64,000 nucleotides of DNA from Triplophysa rosa (taxonomy: Eukaryota > Chordata > Actinopteri > Cypriniformes > Nemacheilidae), in the NCBI RefSeq assembly GCF_024868665.1, contig NW_026634143.1:514190-578189 (forward strand). The letters run 5' to 3'. Below, in pieces: positions 57,201 to 64,000 of the stretch. A program made the position numbers and the translations under genes. The notes below the pieces were generated by a model. That model did not search any database and was not told the origin of the DNA. It saw nothing but the letters and a program-made list of their open reading frames with translations. Position 1 is the stretch's first letter. The number at the start of each line of letters is the position of its first letter.

Positions 57201-58816
57201 TAGATTATGCTGTGCCGTGACGCCAGAAATACGGCCTGGGTGTCTCTCGATGGCAGAAACCGTCAGGAGATATCACACGGGGACAGGTTAGTGACATGGA
57301 CATCACACCCACTGTGAACCTGCACGGATTGATGCCCCATTTCTTACAATTTCAAGTCTTTGTTTAATCTCGACATAATAACTGTACATCAGAAGGTTTT
57401 ACATATCATGCTTTAATACTGATGTCTGTTTTATGATTAAAAGGCGACAATGAGTAACACCGTCAAAAGCAGATTTCATACCGTTATATGAAATATATAC
57501 CTGTATGGCAAGCCATTTTAACATATAGTCGATCTTTACATGATATTAAGTTAAGGAATGTGGTAAATCGTCTGCCATTGATTGATTGACTTATTGTTTC
57601 ATTCTTAATGCCATTCCAGCATCTAAGACTGTACTAATACCTGCAAACTCGCTGTTTTTCGGCGAAATTCGCCATTTTGAATCCAAATATGCCATTCTTG
57701 TGAATCGTATAGATCCGAAGAGTTTTACCCAGAGTGGGGAGGTCCTTAGTGATTTATAAAACGTAAGTCCTCGGGTGCCATATTTTGAACATTCAATGCA
57801 CAGATACATGCACCACCATAGCATCAGGTGCGGATGCGGCAGGAAAAGCGCCTTCTAAACGTCATTTTTGCACCCGTGAGAAGCATTGCTGAAAGAGACG
57901 ACCGCAAAGTGTCGTCTCGGATAAAGATGGCGTTGATATTTATTACTCAGTTCGGCTGTGTGATCAAAACAGCTATGTTATGAGTGACCGTTGCCAATAT
58001 CGAATTTCTACTTCTAGAGCTCTGCCCTTCTAAGTGAGTAAGGCATTTCAAGGGCGCGATTGATATTCGTCCAAAGTTTCAGTCGCAGAAGCTGTAACGT
58101 TAGTTTACAGATGATTATTAATATTTATTTTAGAGACTAATCAATTCGCATCATAATACATTGACATGTCGTCAGGAGCCGAGCGAATTACTTCTCTATT
58201 ACTTGTATCTGCTTTTTGAACTTTCTTTTTTATGAAAGCTCTTAATAACTCTTTTTGTGTGTGTGTGTGCTCTTATAACTGGCATCAATCAGGCCCTGCA
58301 CTTTATCTCTCTTAATAGCTCGTTTAGCTTTAATTCATGGCCAGCACTAGTCAATCTATACACAAGTATAGAGCAATTTGGAGTTGCATTAAGGAACTTG
58401 ATATGTTCAATGTTTTATTCTAAAAAAAGAGTCCCAAAATGTACACAAGGTACAAAAAACATATCTTTCTTTACAATAACACCAGTATGATGCCAAATAT
58501 ACAGGTCAGTTTTGAGGGCTTTACAAAAAAGTTACATATTCATTGGATTTATGAGCATTGATGAGTCATTAAGGAAGTAAATGAAAGTAATTTGAATGGA
58601 GAGAGGCCAGTGAGTCAACATGTAAGGTCATTGTCAAGCATCTTGCTGCAATAATCCTCTTTTCCTCGTAGTATCACCATCACTACATCCTGTTTCCCTG
58701 TTCCCTCGATCTGTTTCCGTGATCCGATGAATGACTGGTTTGAGAGTCTGGCTGAATGTTTGCATTGGAATGTCCGTAAGAAACAAAGTCACCTGAGTTA
58801 TGAAGAGGAGGACTGA
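40959..58816 (+). CDS. nadk: NAD kinase (ATP-NAD kinase), 11 coding exons
   Basis: NADK phosphorylates NAD+ to NADP+ with ATP in the cytosol and so feeds NADPH production. The exons are 40959-41122, 46171-46254, 47488-47617, 47693-47798, 53264-53349, 53533-53635, 54019-54161, 55693-55792, 56971-57128, 57204-57286 and 58672-58816. All introns are GT-AG, and phases join without a break to 433 residues plus stop, close to the vertebrate length (~440). Landmarks are the N-terminal [38 protein letters not shown], the nucleotide-binding GGDGT at 177-181, the LNEVV motif (N275-E276) and TPTGSTAYA (~311-319). The C-terminus is [17 protein letters not shown] plus an acidic tail. The ATG is the first three bases of its exon. 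Introns 1 and 4 are swollen by transposons. Which teleost duplicate (a or b) this is cannot be told from sequence. Confidence 0.96.
41248..42517. mobile_element. hAT-like element in nadk intron 1 (TAGGGGTGTAACG termini)
   Basis: It starts TAGGGGTGTAACGATAC and ends GTATTGTTACACCCCTA. Flanking 8-mers CAAAACAC (41240-41247) and CAAAATAC (42518-42525) differ at one base. A TTTTAGTC/GACTAAAA-rich patch near 41500-41640 is internal. No transposase is seen. Confidence 0.88.
42874..44025. mobile_element. hAT-like element in nadk intron 1 (TAGGGCTG termini)
   Basis: It starts TAGGGCTGTGCGATTTGGGG and ends TAATCGTTCAGCCCTA, with many GCGATT/AATCGC motifs in both subterminal zones. The flanks share GTATA, but no clean 8-bp duplication is seen. 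Confidence 0.8.
43519..43692. repeat. Short tandem duplication inside the 42874 element
   Basis: A ~75-bp block starting ACACAGGCTGTGTGTGCGCG, with GTCAAGTTTAAACGGCTCGT and CCGCG inside, occurs in two diverged copies plus a partial third. It creates CpG-rich frames on the minus strand that are not genes. Confidence 0.75.
45066..45240. repeat. Dispersed fish repeat (TGTGACCCTGGATCACAAAA family)
   Basis: TATGTGACCCTGGATCACAA followed by AACCAGTCTTAAGTAGCAC matches an abundant cyprinid-type interspersed repeat that I recognise. Its right boundary is not clear. Confidence 0.6.
45241..46170. other. nadk intron 1, distal part, no gene seen
   Basis: Two minus-strand frames of 99 and 134 codons lie here but have no recognisable domain. 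They fall in what looks like repeat-derived sequence with CTCCACTGTGGCG and GGCGGCCGCCTCC palindromic patches. Confidence 0.4.
46255..47487. other. nadk intron 2, no gene seen
   Basis: The middle (46840-47200) has a CpG-richer block starting CCACTGTACATCGAGTCCAA that looks like an inserted repeat. No inverted terminus could be paired with confidence. Confidence 0.4.
48049..49063. mobile_element. hAT-like element in nadk intron 4 (CAGGGC termini)
   Basis: It begins CAGGGCAAGTCAACTGGCGG and ends GTAGTTGAAGAGCCCTG, with GGCCCGCGGGCC near the left. Exact 8-bp duplications GCCTAGAC flank it (48041-48048, 49064-49071). A block from about 48340 to 48600 is shared in diverged form with ~57890-58090. 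Confidence 0.93.
49162..49544. mobile_element. Short non-autonomous element (TAAAGTCCC termini)
   Basis: It begins GTAAAGTCCCAGTGAAATTA and ends GAAGGGGACTTTAA; only the outer ~9 bases pair. Fragments of the same family occur at 37187 and, decayed, near 30836. Confidence 0.7.
49545..50320. other. nadk intron 4, no gene seen
   Basis: A 130-codon minus-strand frame (49696-50088) has no recognisable features. From ~50090 there is TTCGTTCAC/GTGAACGAA-type sequence that also recurs at ~50400-50525 in inverted form, suggesting a decayed palindromic transposon around the hairpin at 50321. Confidence 0.4.
50321..50388. repeat. Perfect 31-bp hairpin with 6-nt loop
   Basis: The arms at 50321-50351 and 50358-50388 are exact reverse complements (left arm starts ATGAATTAGAAAGCATGGCA); the loop is CAGCAC. 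It lies inside nadk intron 4. Confidence 0.97.
51213..52656. mobile_element. TTAA-flanked element with THAP-like exon, nested in the hAT
   Basis: TTAA occurs at both edges (51213-51216, 52653-52656). The ends TTAAAGGTGCGATGAAGTG and AATTCATGGCATCTTTAA form an imperfect inverted repeat. It contains the THAP-like frame at 52152-52382 on the minus strand and nothing else recognisable. Confidence 0.7.
52152..52382 (-). pseudogene. Degenerate THAP-like zinc-finger exon from a transposon
   Basis: The minus-strand frame has [20 protein letters not shown], then FIFKDVP, then [18 protein letters not shown] and AGFVERL. The layout (Cys, IPG, SLHxLP, then CSxHFxxDSF) is that of a THAP DNA-binding domain. 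The second zinc-ligand Cys is replaced by Arg (IPGR instead of IPGC) and the conserved Trp is not in its usual place (AGLKFIF), so the finger is likely dead. THAP domains occur in P and Kolobok-type transposases; the TTAA edges fit the latter better. Confidence 0.6.
53797..53927. repeat. Decayed MITE of the GGCGGTTTCCC family
   Basis: GAGGCGGTTCCCCAGACAGG at the left and CCCTGTATGAGAAACCAGC at the right match, imperfectly, the termini of the MITEs at 2588 and 2976. It lies in nadk intron 6. Confidence 0.65.
54191..54232. repeat. (TG)n microsatellite in nadk intron 7
   Basis: About 20 TG units with one CG interruption lie 30 bp downstream of the splice donor of the seventh coding exon. Confidence 0.95.
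54240..54500. repeat. Dispersed fish repeat (GGTGGGGACC family)
   Basis: CCCGGTGGGGACCTAAACCT, then GTCACCGTGGGGACCAAAAT, then GGTTTAGGGGTTGGGTTAGG and TGTCCCCACGG form an interspersed repeat type common in fish. The run of GGGTTAGGGG-type motifs is part of it and is not a telomere array. Confidence 0.6.
54501..55692. other. nadk intron 7, remainder, no gene seen
   Basis: AT-rich, with short GT-rich tracts near 55300 and 55460. No frame is protein-like. Confidence 0.5.
55793..56970. other. nadk intron 8, no gene seen
   Basis: The AT-rich intron holds a slightly more GC-rich patch at ~56450-56620, with an 85-codon frame that has no recognisable domain. Confidence 0.5.
57287..58671. other. 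nadk intron 10 with a transposon fragment
   Basis: Around 57590-58100 the sequence shares segments (GTCGTCTC, GATAAAGATGG-like, GAGCTCTGCCCTTCTAAGTG) with the hAT-like element at 48049-49063, in diverged form. It is probably an older copy of that family. The rest shows nothing. Confidence 0.45.
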
Positions 58817-60518
58817 CATTCAACATTCAACAAACTTCATGTCCTGTTCTTTTTTAAGATTTGTATTTCTGTGTTTGTCATAGTCGTTCTGGACCTGTAT
58901 TGGGTAAATGTCATGAAAACACGTCACACGCTCCTGGTCGTATTTTACCTTGATAAAGCTGTTATGGCACATGTTAGACGAGGTCTCGTTGCTTATTTGA
59001 TCTGTTTTTAACAACTACAGACGAGACAGCGTGTGGACAGAAGAGAGAGATTGAATGATAACCAGCATGCGTCTCATCTGTCATCAGTGTTGGGTATTGA
59101 TGGAGTACAGTGGTGTAATCTCTTTCTCTCTAGGTCTCCTTTTTCTCATCAATCTCAAGGGCTATAATCATTGACATTTTTGTATTACTGTACTAGATCA
59201 ACGCTGTAAAATAGTGTTACTTTAAATTGCATATATTAAAGGCAGTATTGCAAAGGCGATCTAGGATGTATAAAAACTTTGCATTACAGTAATGCCTCTT
59301 CAGTGGGGTGAATTGGGAGATTTCACAGTATGGGAAGAATTGGCGAATGTGTATAAACTTACAGTATATTGATGGTCTTAAAACAAGCTACATTTTTATG
59401 CAAAGGAAAATGTATTCTCTTGTGTATATTTGTTTCTTTGAGATGATAGGGCGAAGTATGACCTGGATGTGTTCTTGACAGGTTTTGTGACATTTACTTT
59501 ATAACTCCATATGAATTCCTTCCATTAGAACTGTGTGTATGTCAGGTTTTGGCTGGCGGGATCATTTAAAGGAATACAGCAATAAGTGAATTTTGTGCCT
59601 TATGTCATGTAGAGCATCAACATCTTGTCATTCAGGGAGAATATTCTCTTATGCTGTGTTTATTTACAGCGCACTTCAAACGTACGAGTGTTGTACATAT
59701 AGAAATGTAAACTTGAATATTCATGGACTTTGTTTAAACCACTGTATTCTTAAGCAGCCTGTTTAACAGTAAATTACTGTACGATCTGTCCATTCCAGGT
59801 TTGAAAGAATTGTCTTTTTTATTGTATAGACAAAAAAGGTTTCAGTGTATTTTTGTTTACTTGTGCTTTGTAATCATCGGTAATAATAATTACATCCCAG
59901 TTTTTAAAACAACATTGTCCAGGTGCACTTACTTCTTTGGTAAGAATGATGCTAAAATAATCGTGAAGATTTTAGGCACAGAACATCAGAGGAACGGACA
60001 TCAGTTAAAGTCGCATGTGCATGTGTCAGCTGTGAAAGAGCTCTTTCGATATATGCGCTTTCAAAGCAACATGTATTATTTAACAGATGTGCTGATCACA
60101 GGTGCGTCAAACACTGTTCGTTTACCTCATGTGTTCAGGAAAACAATAACAAAAATAAATACACCTGGTTACCGCTAAGAACACGAGAGAAAAATCGAAC
60201 GTTGCTTAACAGAGACGTTTGGCACGTGGGGTTCTTACCAACGCTCTTCACGTTTTGAAAAAAATATCTTAAATGATGAAGAAAGACAAAGTATTTAATG
60301 TCATGGGTAAATATTTACTAAGTAGTCAACTATTTTGTTTTATTTTTACTCAGAGATTGATATTGGAATATGAATGTAATCTCAATCTTTACTTTAGCAA
60401 TCACTGTCTGTGGCATTACGTAGTGACAGCACTCTTTGGTTTTTGCCTGTAACTCAAGGAGGATTACAGAACTCTTTTCTTTTAAGATGTCATCATTTAC
60501 ATGATGTTTCTTAATAAA
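58817..60518 (+). other. nadk: nadk 3' UTR candidate and poly(A) signals
   Basis: No further exon is needed after the stop at 58814-58816. Canonical AATAAA signals lie at 60154-60159 and 60513-60518, so a 3' UTR of about 1.3-1.7 kb is possible. The 125-codon frame at 59801-60178 has no recognisable domain and is probably chance. Confidence 0.4.
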
Positions 60519-60761
60519 CTTGTCTTTTGGTGTCTTCATTTTTAAAGCCTGTATACAACCTACGAGAGATGATCTCAATATGACTTCATGTGCTAATTCT
60601 GGAATTCTGACCGTTTTCAGTGGTTAAAAACCAAATCACTTTGAATACAGCTGATATTCATTTAAAGAGAAATGTCTAAAGAAAATAGTGTTGAAACTAA
60701 AAAAGTTGCCTTTATTTATGTACGTACTGTATAATAACAATATAATTCAAACATATTATTA

Positions 60762-60974
60762 TTAAAAGGTCAGTTCGCCCAAAAAATGAAAATTCGGTCA
60801 TCATTTACTTACCTTCCAGTTGTTCCAAAACTGTATCAATGCCTTTGTTCTGATGAGCACAAAATAAGATATTTTGAAGAATGTAGGACAGCAAACAGTT
60901 CTGGGGCACTTTTGACTACCATTGTCATTTTTCCTATTATGGAATTTTCATTTTTGGGTGAGCTATCCCTTTAA
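60762..60974. mobile_element. Complete TTAA MITE (CCCAAAAAATGAAAATT family)
   Basis: It begins TTAAAAGGTCAGTTCGCCCA and ends GGGTGAGCTATCCCTTTAA, with TTAA at both edges and AAAATGAAAATT/AATTTTCATTTTT arms. The same family, interrupted, is at 34316-36240. Confidence 0.85.
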
Positions 60975-60999
60975 AAGTGAGGGCAAAAAAAGGTCTAAA

Positions 61000-61640
61000 A
61001 AAATCTAAAATGTGATTTCACTTTTTGTGATTTTAGCAAATGTACATTTTTTAAGCTCATTTACCTTTTAAATGTGACACTGTCTACCAGTAGTGGTTGA
61101 ATGTACAGAAATATGCCTGATTGGTACATAAGAAACATTGGTATGTCCTGGAAAAGTGTGAAAATGTACGTTTGGGGTAATATTGTTGAACACAGCCCAT
61201 AGCAGTGGATGAAACGCCGTTCAAAAAATACTACTTTGTTGACATTTTATAGGTGGCGCTATCACGCTTCATTTAGATGTATATTTTATATTATATTGTA
61301 ATCTATGGGATGTATCATAAAGGGCCTTAATGAAAATGTCAGAAAACAAGTTCACAAACCAGAATCTAAACGCATATTAAGATATCTTTATTAGTTGTTT
61401 ATTAGTTACAGGCATGCAAACTTGATCCATCTTTATTGCGTTACATTCCAACGTTAATAAGTTTGAATAAGTTATAGCACATTTTGTCATTTTTTTATAA
61501 CGTCCACAGACTCTGTATTAACAGACCTGCCAATCTCTGTGTAAAATAACAAAATGATGCGGACATCATTTCCCCCCTGTCATTTGGCTATGAAATTGTC
61601 TAGGAGGGAAGGTTTAGGTGCATTCAAGGCAAACATTTTC
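61000..61640. other. Intergenic, no gene seen
   Basis: AT-rich sequence without frames or defined repeat ends. A GGTGGCGCTATCACGCTTC patch near 61252 looks repeat-derived. Confidence 0.4.
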
Positions 61641-61649
61641 TCAGTCTGA

Positions 61650-61712
61650 ATGTTTCCCAGAGATGAAACCCATGACGTTTGCGGCGCTATCAGTTGAGCT
61701 ACAAGAACACGA
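61650..61712 (-). mobile_element. tRNA-derived SINE head, fragment
   Basis: The minus strand reads TTGTAGCTCAACTGATAGCG (A-box region) and GGGTTTCATCTCTGGG (B-box-like). No LINE-type tail is attached, so this is a truncated SINE relic. Confidence 0.5.
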
Positions 61713-61756
61713 AACGGTGTATGACACAGATGCACCCTCACACCCTGTTTCAGGAC

Positions 61757-62236
61757 CAGTGTTGGGTGTAACTAGTTACTAAGTAATAAGTTACTGTAAT
61801 TTAATTACTTTCCCCTTGAAAAAGTAAAGTAAAGGATTACTCTTATTTTTTCTGTAATTTAATTACAGTCACTTCTGATGTAATTCAACTAAATACTTTG
61901 TGTAATATATGTGTGTGCAGAAGAGGAATTGACATCAAAATTCAAAGTCTAACTTTAAAATCTGTGCTTTAATGTATAATTCTAACATTTGTAATTAATA
62001 ATAATACTTTATGTGGTTTTATATTATTTATTTGAATGAATTAAAAGAGCCGTTTCATGTCTATCCTTGAATCACTTAACTCATCAAGGTTGATGTAGGA
62101 TATAGAAAGTAATTAGTAATAAGTAATTAAATACTTTTTGAAGAGAGTAACTTGTACAGTAATCTAATTACATTATCGAATGTGTAATTAGTAACTAGTA
62201 ATTAATTACTTTTTCAGAGTAACTTACCCAACACTG
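61757..62236. mobile_element. hAT MITE (CAGTGTTGGGT termini)
   Basis: The 480-bp element begins CAGTGTTGGGTGTAACTAGT and ends AGTAACTTACCCAACACTG. The flanking 8-mers TTCAGGAC and TTCAGGGT match at six positions. AGTAATTA-type motifs recur in both halves. Confidence 0.88.
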
Positions 62237-62769
62237 TTCAGGGTGCCATTTTGTGTCATCTTACAATCGGAACCAAGAGGAAAGTTCTGTTGGGTTATTT
62301 CTGAAGATCATCTGAGCTGATTAGAAAAAAACGTTTGAGAACTGACTGCTGTAATGGGTAGAGCTTTCATGTAAGTTCATTTAAGGTTTTGAGAAAGACG
62401 AGTAATCAGATGATAAAAGAATTCAAAGGGTTTAAGCAAAAACGTTACAAGCGAAAGAAAGTGAATTTTTGGAAGTGATGGTGCGCACATCAAGTTTACT
62501 GTCAGTAGGTCAAAGCTTTGCTGTTGCCTTTATACAGTATGGGGCTGTTTAGAAGCTCTCATAGCTTCCGTATCTATTTACAGCACAGGCTGATCAGACC
62601 ACGCTCATAATTTGACATACAATTGAAAATGGTGGAAGATGCATGCTTTCGACTCAACGTGAACTTGACAATTAAAGGAAACAAGAGTCTCTAAGCTGTT
62701 TGTGAGGTAGACACTCAAACGCTTTTCTCTTACAAAATGAACAAAAATATGAACCATTAACAAGTCTTC

Positions 62770-63100
62770 TTCATGTAGTTAGAATACTAACAGCAGTGTA
62801 CTAGTAGTATACTAGAAATAGTACGTTGTACTATTTCAATTCTACTTGGGACTTCATGAAAGTGCACTGTTAAGTATACCTTAAGTGTAACATTAGTCAT
62901 CTTTACAGAATTACATTTTTGATTTATACCGCAACTCTATTACAAGTGAACATATAAGTATACTGATAGTTTCATTGTAACACATTTTAGAAGTACACTT
63001 TGAAGTAAACAGTTTTTTTAAGTGAAGTTAACATTGTACTCATAGTTTACTATTGATCTATATTATTTTTAACTTTAAGTTGACTGTGTTCCTATTGAGG
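62770..63100. repeat. Fragment related to the 22785-26385 element
   Basis: The run of AGTGTACTAGTAGTATACTA, TTAAGTGTAACATTAGTC and AGTATACTGATAGTTTC motifs parallels the body of the composite element in the OlfC intron. No terminal repeat is present. Confidence 0.55.
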
Positions 63101-63239
63101 TATTATTGTCTATACTTGAAATATCCGTACTTGAAGTAGATTTCCTCTAAACTATTCAAGCCCGAAGCTAAACTAGTCACTATATAAACTTGGAACACGT
63201 GCGTCAAGACAGTATGTCAAACTATGTGAAAAAAGTATT

Positions 63240-64000
63240 TAACAGACTCCACTCGATTAAAAGAGTAAAGAAAACTACAACATCATTCATGGTGATACTT
63301 TTCTAGAGTTTATCTCTATAAAACTAGAAGTAAACTTGTGTATATTAGTAAGGAGCAAAGTGAAAGGATGCGTTAATGTATAATAAAGTCGGTGGGATAA
63401 GAATGACGTTAAGCACATACTGAAGAATGAAGACATAAAGCCTGAAATGATCTTTGTTTTGGCACTCATCTTCATCATCATCATCATCCATGCGTCTGCC
63501 ACAGAACTGAGAGGAGGGGCGTTTTTTGAAATCCTCTTTTTATTTTTCCTGATTAAATCGTATTATTTCTTTCATCACATAACATGACATGTTACATCAA
63601 GCCTACTACAGGTTTACACCGAAACAAACATGAAGTTTACAATGGGTATATGACGTCATTCACAGCAGTGAACGTAACATTGATTTCCAAGTGTTTCAAG
63701 TTTTCTTTTTTCTTTTCCAAAATGCGTGTCGTAATGTCATATCATATCCCCGCCCACAAATCATATGGGAGCCACGTTCTTTTTTCTATTTCTTTTTTTT
63801 CTTAAAGAGGAAGCCGTTTTCTCTGCATGAACAAACAGAAGTATGTAGACCAAACACATTTCCAAACAGTCCACAAGCCGACCACATACACAGTGTGATG
63901 GAGTACAGTATTGATGTTCCCTTGTGTTTACGTCGAACCTATTTTACACAAAACAATAGTCATAGTAGCTTGTTTTTATTCTGGTTTGTTCTGGTTACGG
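63240..64000. other. Right edge of window, no gene seen
   Basis: It contains a short ATC/ATG trinucleotide run (63465-63490) and otherwise AT-rich sequence without a protein-like frame. Confidence 0.45.

Noticed and set aside
59801..60178. 125-codon frame downstream of nadk
   Set aside because: No domain, signal or splice context; it probably lies in 3' UTR sequence.

Overview
The window is vertebrate nuclear DNA from a teleost fish, most likely a cypriniform. It has spliced genes with GT-AG introns, an intact toll-like receptor 9, an NAD kinase gene, an OlfC (fish vomeronasal type-2-like) receptor, and a dense nest of fish transposons: hAT, PIF/Harbinger, DIRS, L2-like and RLE-type LINEs, tRNA-derived SINEs and TTAA-flanked MITEs. 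Species cannot be fixed from sequence alone.

Layout. 0-3.2 kb: the 3' end of an L2/CR1-type LINE (minus strand), a hAT-like element and two opposed MITEs. 3.4-7.35 kb: tlr9, whose receptor is read from one large exon behind a short upstream exon. 8.3-9.8 kb: hAT transposase relic. 9.8-15.0 kb: two internally deleted DIRS-type (tyrosine-recombinase) retrotransposon copies joined in opposite orientation, with inverted repeats at both outer ends. 15.6-17.7 kb: nested palindromic elements and a hAT-like element. 18.0-27.4 kb: a small OlfC cluster, with rearranged relics on both sides of a 34-bp minisatellite and then a six-exon gene that is open except for one in-frame stop in exon 3. Its 3.8-kb fifth intron is almost entirely transposon. 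27.5-39.2 kb: no host gene seen, only nested transposons, including a Harbinger transposase relic split by a hAT MITE. 39.7-60 kb: nadk on the plus strand. Eleven coding exons join in phase to a 433-residue protein; the introns carry several large hAT-like and TTAA elements. 60.7-64 kb: intergenic repeats.

The three host genes have no evident functional link: endosomal DNA sensing, chemosensation and NADP synthesis. Several insertions have exact 8-bp target duplications, which gives a relative order of events.

I found no convincing undescribed molecular system. The best leads are the single nonsense codon in an otherwise complete receptor gene, the inverted DIRS pair, a perfect 31-bp hairpin in a nadk intron, and possible upstream starts for tlr9 and nadk. 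All similarity statements come from reading the sequence against remembered families; no search was run.
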